Assembly (NCBI RefSeq): GCF_048553275.1
Contig: NZ_JBLZMW010000015.1
Location: 62,001 to 126,000 of the forward strand
DNA from: Pacificoceanicola sp048553275
GTDB taxonomy: Bacteria > Pseudomonadota > Alphaproteobacteria > Rhodobacterales > Rhodobacteraceae
Length of the DNA: 64,000 nucleotides
Direction: 5' to 3'
The translations under genes and the position numbers were made by a program. The notes below the pieces were generated by a model. That model saw only the letters and a program-made list of their open reading frames with translations. It was not told the origin of the DNA and made no database searches. Below are positions 60,134 to 64,000 of this stretch, one piece after another (within the stretch, counting starts at the first letter, position 1; the number at the start of each line of letters is the position of its first letter).

Positions 60134-60957
60134 GTACTGGCACCTACGACGATCGCGGCAACCGCGACCGCAGCCTCGGCAATGCGGCGGGGATGGGCAC
60201 GGTAGATGGCTATCGCGGCAGCGGTGCGCCGCGTCCGGGCGGGCCGGGGCCGTTCCTGATTGGCGAGGCCATGACCGGCGGCTACGGAAAATCCGGGCCG
60301 GATATCCTGCATGATTGCACGATCGCAGTGGAAAAGGGCGAAATCGCCGTCATTGTCGGGCCGAATGGCGCGGGCAAATCCACGGCGATGAAGGCGGTGT
60401 TCGGCATGCTGGACCTGCGGTCCGGGCGGGTGATGCTCGACGGGGAAGACATCACCGATATGAGCCCGCAGGCGCGGGTCCGCCATGGCATGGGGTTCGT
60501 GCCGCAGACCTCCAATATCTTCACCTCGATGACGGTGGAAGAAAACCTTGAGATGGGAGCCTTCATCCGGGGCGACGACTACCGCGCCACCATGGCGCAG
60601 GTCTATGATCTGTTTCCGATCCTGAAGGAAAAGCGGCTGCAGGCGGCGGGCGAGTTGTCGGGGGGACAGCGTCAGCAGGTGGCCGTGGGCCGTGCGCTGA
60701 TGACAGAGCCGAAGCTGTTGATGCTCGATGAGCCGACAGCCGGGGTTTCGCCCATCGTCATGGACGAGCTGTTTGACCGCATCATCGAGGTCGCCCGGAC
60801 CGGGATTTCGATCCTGATGGTGGAACAGAATGCGCGGCAGGCACTGGAGATCGCCGACAAGGGCTATGTTCTGGTTCAGGGCGCCAATGCGCACACCGGG
60901 ACGGGCAAGGATCTGCTGGCCAATGACGAGGTTCGCCGCTCGTTCCTTGGCGGGTGA
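60130..60957 (+). CDS. livF: Liv-type ABC transporter ATP-binding protein LivF with N-terminal extension
   Basis: A 275-residue ATPase with VGPNGAGKSTAMKAVFGM, FVPQTSNIFTSMTVEENLEMGAF, LSGGQRQQVAVGRAL and LLMLDEPTAGVSP. The conserved core starts at about residue 43; the preceding 40 residues are Gly/Arg/Asp-rich and not typical of LivF, which usually has only a few residues before the first strand. The ATG at 60130 overlaps the livG stop. Stop overlaps the next start (GTGA). Confidence 0.9.
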   Translation: MSTGTYDDRGNRDRSLGNAAGMGTVDGYRGSGAPRPGGPGPFLIGEAMTGGYGKSGPDILHDCTIAVEKGEIAVIVGPNGAGKSTAMKAVFGMLDLRSGRVMLDGEDITDMSPQARVRHGMGFVPQTSNIFTSMTVEENLEMGAFIRGDDYRATMAQVYDLFPILKEKRLQAAGELSGGQRQQVAVGRALMTEPKLLMLDEPTAGVSPIVMDELFDRIIEVARTGISILMVEQNARQALEIADKGYVLVQGANAHTGTGKDLLANDEVRRSFLGG

Positions 60958-61514
60958 TACGTGTGGCGGGGGCGAATGTGAGTATTTGGAAAGAGAAGAA
61001 ACAGGGGACCGGGGATCATGCGCTCCGGCATTGGGCCGGGGTTGGCGTGCTGGCGCTTTGCCTCGCGGCGGGGGCTGTTTCGGCGCAGGATGACGCCATC
61101 ACGGATGACATCATCGAAGACGATCCCGGCGATGTGCACGAGGACGGCGCGCTGCCGCAGATGACCGTGGAAACTGCGCCGGTGCAGGCGGACGTGGCGC
61201 TGAATTGTGCCTTTGCGACCGAGTGCTATGAGGCGGAGGGCTGCCAGGACAGCGGTTTTGGCTTCCTGCTGGATGGTCATGGCGGCGGTCTCGACCAGGG
61301 CACGCTGATGATGGAAGCGGTGATTGCTTCGGACGCGGGCGATGTCTTCATGATGGGCGCGCGCGATGCCGGGGCCTACGTGCTGTCCGGTGGCGGGTTC
61401 GACGCGCGGCATATGCTGACCGTCGCGCCGGATGGGGCGGCGCGTTACACGGTGCATTATTCTGATGGTCCGGTGATGGTCTCCTACCTCGGCCAATGTG
61501 TGGGGGCGGAATGA
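60954..61514 (+). CDS. Exported Cys-containing protein in the liv operon (paralogue A)
   Basis: A 186-residue protein starting at GTG 60954, which overlaps the livF stop (GTGA). Residues about 27-44 are a signal peptide (HWAGVGVLALCLAAGAVSAQ), then an acidic linker, then a domain with C-x5-C-x5-C (ALNCAFATECYEAEGCQD) and a final Cys four residues from the end. The C-terminal MLTVAPDGAARYTVHYSDG aligns with the next protein. A position between the ATPases and the permeases is unusual for a liv operon. Function unknown. Confidence 0.72.
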   Translation: MIRVAGANVSIWKEKKQGTGDHALRHWAGVGVLALCLAAGAVSAQDDAITDDIIEDDPGDVHEDGALPQMTVETAPVQADVALNCAFATECYEAEGCQDSGFGFLLDGHGGGLDQGTLMMEAVIASDAGDVFMMGARDAGAYVLSGGGFDARHMLTVAPDGAARYTVHYSDGPVMVSYLGQCVGAE

Positions 61515-61921
61515 TGCGCGGAATCGCGGCTGTCCTTGGTCGCAACGGCACGGCAGCGGCTCTGCCCGCGCTGCTGCTGGCACCGCTTCCCATGGCGGCA
61601 GAAACCTGGCGCTGCATGCTGCAGAGCCCCTGTGATGAGCGCCGCTGTGATAACACAGAGATCCGCTTCACCATCGATGCGGACCAGTTTGCGCCACCGC
61701 TGGACCGGGGTGATCCGCCGCGCCGCAGAGTGACGCAGGTCCGTTTTGGCGAGACGTCGTTCGAGGCCGAGCCGATCATGAGCGGCGAGACGCGCGGTTT
61801 CTGGCTGCAGACGGCGGATGGCCGCGCGCGGTTGCTGACGATCCGGGCTGACGGCGCGGCGCTTTATTCCGAAGACCCATCCGGGCAGACATGGCCCGGT
61901 CATTGCGAAGGGATCGACTGA
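61511..61921 (+). CDS. Exported Cys-containing protein in the liv operon (paralogue B)
   Basis: A 136-residue protein from ATG 61511 (ATGA overlap with paralogue A). Signal peptide to ALLLAPLPMAA, then C-x5-C-x4-C (WRCMLQSPCDERRCDN) and a final Cys near the end (PGHCEGID). It shares with paralogue A the Cys spacing and the block LLTIRADGAALY, and both end with a Gly-x-Cys a few residues before the stop. Its stop overlaps the livH ATG. Both proteins are likely periplasmic and probably form two disulphides. Confidence 0.72.
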   Translation: MMRGIAAVLGRNGTAAALPALLLAPLPMAAETWRCMLQSPCDERRCDNTEIRFTIDADQFAPPLDRGDPPRRRVTQVRFGETSFEAEPIMSGETRGFWLQTADGRARLLTIRADGAALYSEDPSGQTWPGHCEGID

Positions 61922-62931
61922 TGGATCTTCTAAACGCCCTTGTGGCGCTTTCCAACTTCGTGCTGATCCCGGCGATCGCCTATGGCAGCCAACTGGCGCT
62001 TGGGGCGCTCGGGGTGACGCTGATCTATGGCATCCTGCGGTTCTCCAACTTTGCCCATGGCGACACCATGGCCTTTGGCACCATGGTGGTGATCCTGTTC
62101 ACATGGCTGTTCCAGAGCTGGGGCGTCAACCTCGGCCCATTGCCGACCGCCCTTCTTGCCGTGCCCTTCGGGATTGCGGCGACCGCGGTTCTGGTGCTGG
62201 CGACGGACCGGGTGGTTTATCGCTTCTACAGGGCGCAAAAGGTAAAGCCGGTGATCCTCGTCATGGTCTCGCTCGGCGTGATGTTCATCTACAACGGTAT
62301 CACGCGGATCATTCTTGGCCCCGACGATCAACGCTTTGCCGATGGCGAGCGGTTCCTGATCTCGGCGCGGGATTTCAAGGAATGGAGCGGTCTGGAGGAG
62401 GGTCTGGCCATCCGCACGACCCAAGGCTTGACCGTGGTGGTCGCGGTGATCGTCGTTGCCCTGCTCTTCTGGTTCCTCAACCGCACACGCACCGGAAAAT
62501 CCATGCGGGCCTATTCCGACAATGAGGATCTCGCGCTGCTCTCCGGCATAAACCCCGAAAAGGTCGAGCGCGTCACATGGGTGATCGTGGCGGCGCTGGT
62601 GACCATCGCGGGCGTGCTGTACGGGCTTGATAAGTCGTACAAACCGTTCACCTATTTCCAGCTCCTGCTGCCGATCTTTGCGGCCGCCATCGTGGGCGGG
62701 CTTGGCTCTCCGCTCGGCGCCATCGCGGGCGGCTTTGTCATCGCGTTCAGCGAGGTCGGGATCACCTATGCGTGGAAGAAGGTGCTGGGCCATGCCCTGC
62801 CCGAGAGCCTTGAGCCGGACGGGCTCGTGCAGCTGATGTCGACGGACTACAAATTTGCGGTCAGCTTCGTGATCCTCGTGATCGTGCTGCTGTTCAAGCC
62901 CACCGGGCTATTCAAAGGGAAGGCGGTGTAA
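61921..62931 (+). CDS. livH: Liv-type ABC transporter permease LivH
   Basis: A 336-residue polytopic permease. The conserved start QLALGALGVTLIYGILRFSNFAHGD and GLDKSYKPFTYFQLLLPIFAAAIVGGLGSPLGAIAGG mark the LivH family. ATG 61921 overlaps the stop of paralogue B by one base. A longer frame to 61891 lies within paralogue B and was not used. Confidence 0.93.
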   Translation: MDLLNALVALSNFVLIPAIAYGSQLALGALGVTLIYGILRFSNFAHGDTMAFGTMVVILFTWLFQSWGVNLGPLPTALLAVPFGIAATAVLVLATDRVVYRFYRAQKVKPVILVMVSLGVMFIYNGITRIILGPDDQRFADGERFLISARDFKEWSGLEEGLAIRTTQGLTVVVAVIVVALLFWFLNRTRTGKSMRAYSDNEDLALLSGINPEKVERVTWVIVAALVTIAGVLYGLDKSYKPFTYFQLLLPIFAAAIVGGLGSPLGAIAGGFVIAFSEVGITYAWKKVLGHALPESLEPDGLVQLMSTDYKFAVSFVILVIVLLFKPTGLFKGKAV

Positions 62932-62932
62932 G

Positions 62933-64000
62933 ATGCGGACGGTTTTGCTGTTTGCCCTCGTGGCGGTGCTGATCGTCGGAACCGGCGTTGTGCAGAGCTG
63001 GAACGCGGCGCTGCTGATCCTGAACATGGGGTTGGTGAGCGCGGTGATGGCGCTTGGCGTGAACCTGCAGTGGGGCATCGCGGGGCTGTTCAACGTGGGC
63101 GTCATGGGCTTTGTGGCGCTCGGTGGGCTGGGTGTCGTGCTGACCTCGACAGCGCCGGTGCCCGAGGCGTGGAGCGCGGGCGGCGTTCGCGTCCTGGCGG
63201 CGCTGGCCCTGGGGGCGGCCACGGTTGTCGCGGCGGTGATGACCTGGACCAAGGTCAGGAATGGCTGGATCACGGCGGCGGTGCTGCTTGTCGGCTTTTT
63301 CGTGTTCCGATGGATGCTCGACCCCGGCGTCGAGGCGATCGAGGCGATCAACCCGGCGCTGCAGGGCAACCTTGGCGGGCTTGGCCTTCCGGTGCTGATG
63401 GCCTGGCCGGTCGGCGGGCTGCTGGCGGCGGGAGCCGCCTGGATCATCGGGAAGACGGCGCTGGGGCTGCGGTCCGATTACCTCGCGATTGCGACGCTGG
63501 GCATCGCCGAGATCGTCATTGCGGTGATGAAAAACGAGGACTGGCTGGCGCGCGGCGTGAAGAACGTCATCGGCCTGCCCCGCCCCGTGCCCTACGAGGT
63601 GGATCTGCAGAACGATCCCGGTTTCGTGGAGAGTGCGGCGGGCTTTGGTCTCGATCCGACGACGGCGTCGACGCTTTATGTAAAGTTGGGCTATTCGCTG
63701 CTGTTTGCGGTGGTGCTGATCGTATTGCTGGTGCTGGCGCAGTTGGCGCTCAACAGCCCCTGGGGCCGGATGATGCGGGCGATCCGCGACAACGAGACCT
63801 CGGCGCGGGCGATGGGCAAGGACGTGACCTTCCGCCATTTGCAGGTCTTCATCCTCGGCAGTGCCATTTGCGGCATTGCGGGGGCCATGATGACCACGCT
63901 GGACGGGCAGTTGACCCCGTCGAGCTATCAGCCGCTGCGCTATACCTTCCTGATCTGGGTGATGGTGATCGTTGGCGGCTCGGGCAACAACCTCGGCGCC
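62933..64000 (+). CDS. livM: Liv-type ABC transporter permease LivM (3' end beyond window)
   Basis: At least 356 codons are present from ATG 62933, one base after the livH stop, and the frame continues off the window. Multiple membrane spans; GVNLQWGIAGLFNVGVMGFVALG, LRSDYLAIATLGIAEIV and SPWGRMMRAIRDNETSARAMG are typical of LivM. Confidence 0.92.
   Translation, partial: MRTVLLFALVAVLIVGTGVVQSWNAALLILNMGLVSAVMALGVNLQWGIAGLFNVGVMGFVALGGLGVVLTSTAPVPEAWSAGGVRVLAALALGAATVVAAVMTWTKVRNGWITAAVLLVGFFVFRWMLDPGVEAIEAINPALQGNLGGLGLPVLMAWPVGGLLAAGAAWIIGKTALGLRSDYLAIATLGIAEIVIAVMKNEDWLARGVKNVIGLPRPVPYEVDLQNDPGFVESAAGFGLDPTTASTLYVKLGYSLLFAVVLIVLLVLAQLALNSPWGRMMRAIRDNETSARAMGKDVTFRHLQVFILGSAICGIAGAMMTTLDGQLTPSSYQPLRYTFLIWVMVIVGGSGNNLGA

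Overview
The window is a high-GC chromosomal segment from an alphaproteobacterium, almost certainly of the Rhodobacterales (Roseobacter group). The evidence is gene content and order: the pyrH/frr/uppS/cdsA/dxr/rseP/bamA/ompH/fabZ/lpxA/lpxI/lpxB run, the long forms of PstC and PstA, an IalB-family protein, a VPLPA-type C-terminal sorting tail, a large RTX protein with a C-terminal Hint domain, and aroK-aroB next to xerD. No rRNA, tRNA, prophage, insertion sequence or CRISPR array was seen. It reads as core chromosome with a few accessory insertions.

Layout. 1-3.5 kb: a quinoprotein alcohol-oxidation locus with an ABC substrate-binding protein (cut by the left edge), a class I cytochrome c and a PQQ alcohol dehydrogenase whose Asp-Tyr-Asp motif predicts lanthanide use. 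3.9-6.6 kb: a HerA-like ATPase, two candidate small RNAs between terminators, and an IalB-family protein. 6.7-20.1 kb: the envelope biogenesis cluster on the minus strand (lipid A, fatty acid, BamA/Skp, RseP, isoprenoid and phospholipid steps, ribosome recycling, UMP kinase), interrupted by a 43-residue membrane protein gene and by an AraC-type regulator on the opposite strand. 20.2-27.3 kb: miaA coupled to an AraC regulator, an orphan Tat-exported peptide-type binding protein, an EEP-family protein, a lytic transglycosylase, ssb and a VPLPA-tail protein. 27.4-36 kb: aroK-aroB, divergent from a small membrane protein, a 491-residue exported protein and xerD, followed by a degenerate metallophosphoesterase-like protein, a CNNM/CorC protein, an orphan histidine kinase and a MobA-like nucleotidyltransferase. 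36-41 kb: the cadherin-like/RTX/Hint protein, a long regulatory region and aroQ. 41-50 kb: phosphate regulon (phoR, then pstS-pstC-pstA-pstB-phoU-phoB behind a triple Pho box) with a metB-like gene immediately upstream of phoR. 50-57.9 kb: yicC-gmk-gamma carbonic anhydrase, a PAS protein, class II DAHP synthase, a GlxA-type regulator, a small exported protein and a PQQ sugar dehydrogenase. 58-64 kb: a branched-chain amino acid type ABC transporter operon containing two adjacent, mutually related, cysteine-containing exported proteins between livF and livH.

How parts connect. The cytochrome c probably takes electrons from the PQQ alcohol dehydrogenase. PstSCAB imports phosphate under PhoR/PhoB/PhoU control. 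Four shikimate-pathway steps (DAHP synthase, aroB, aroQ, aroK) are present but dispersed. The most unusual items are the paralogous secreted pair inside the liv operon, a 32-bp repeat shared in opposite orientation by two convergent intergenic regions 37 kb apart, the two small-RNA candidates at 5.5-5.8 kb, and two very small membrane-protein genes.
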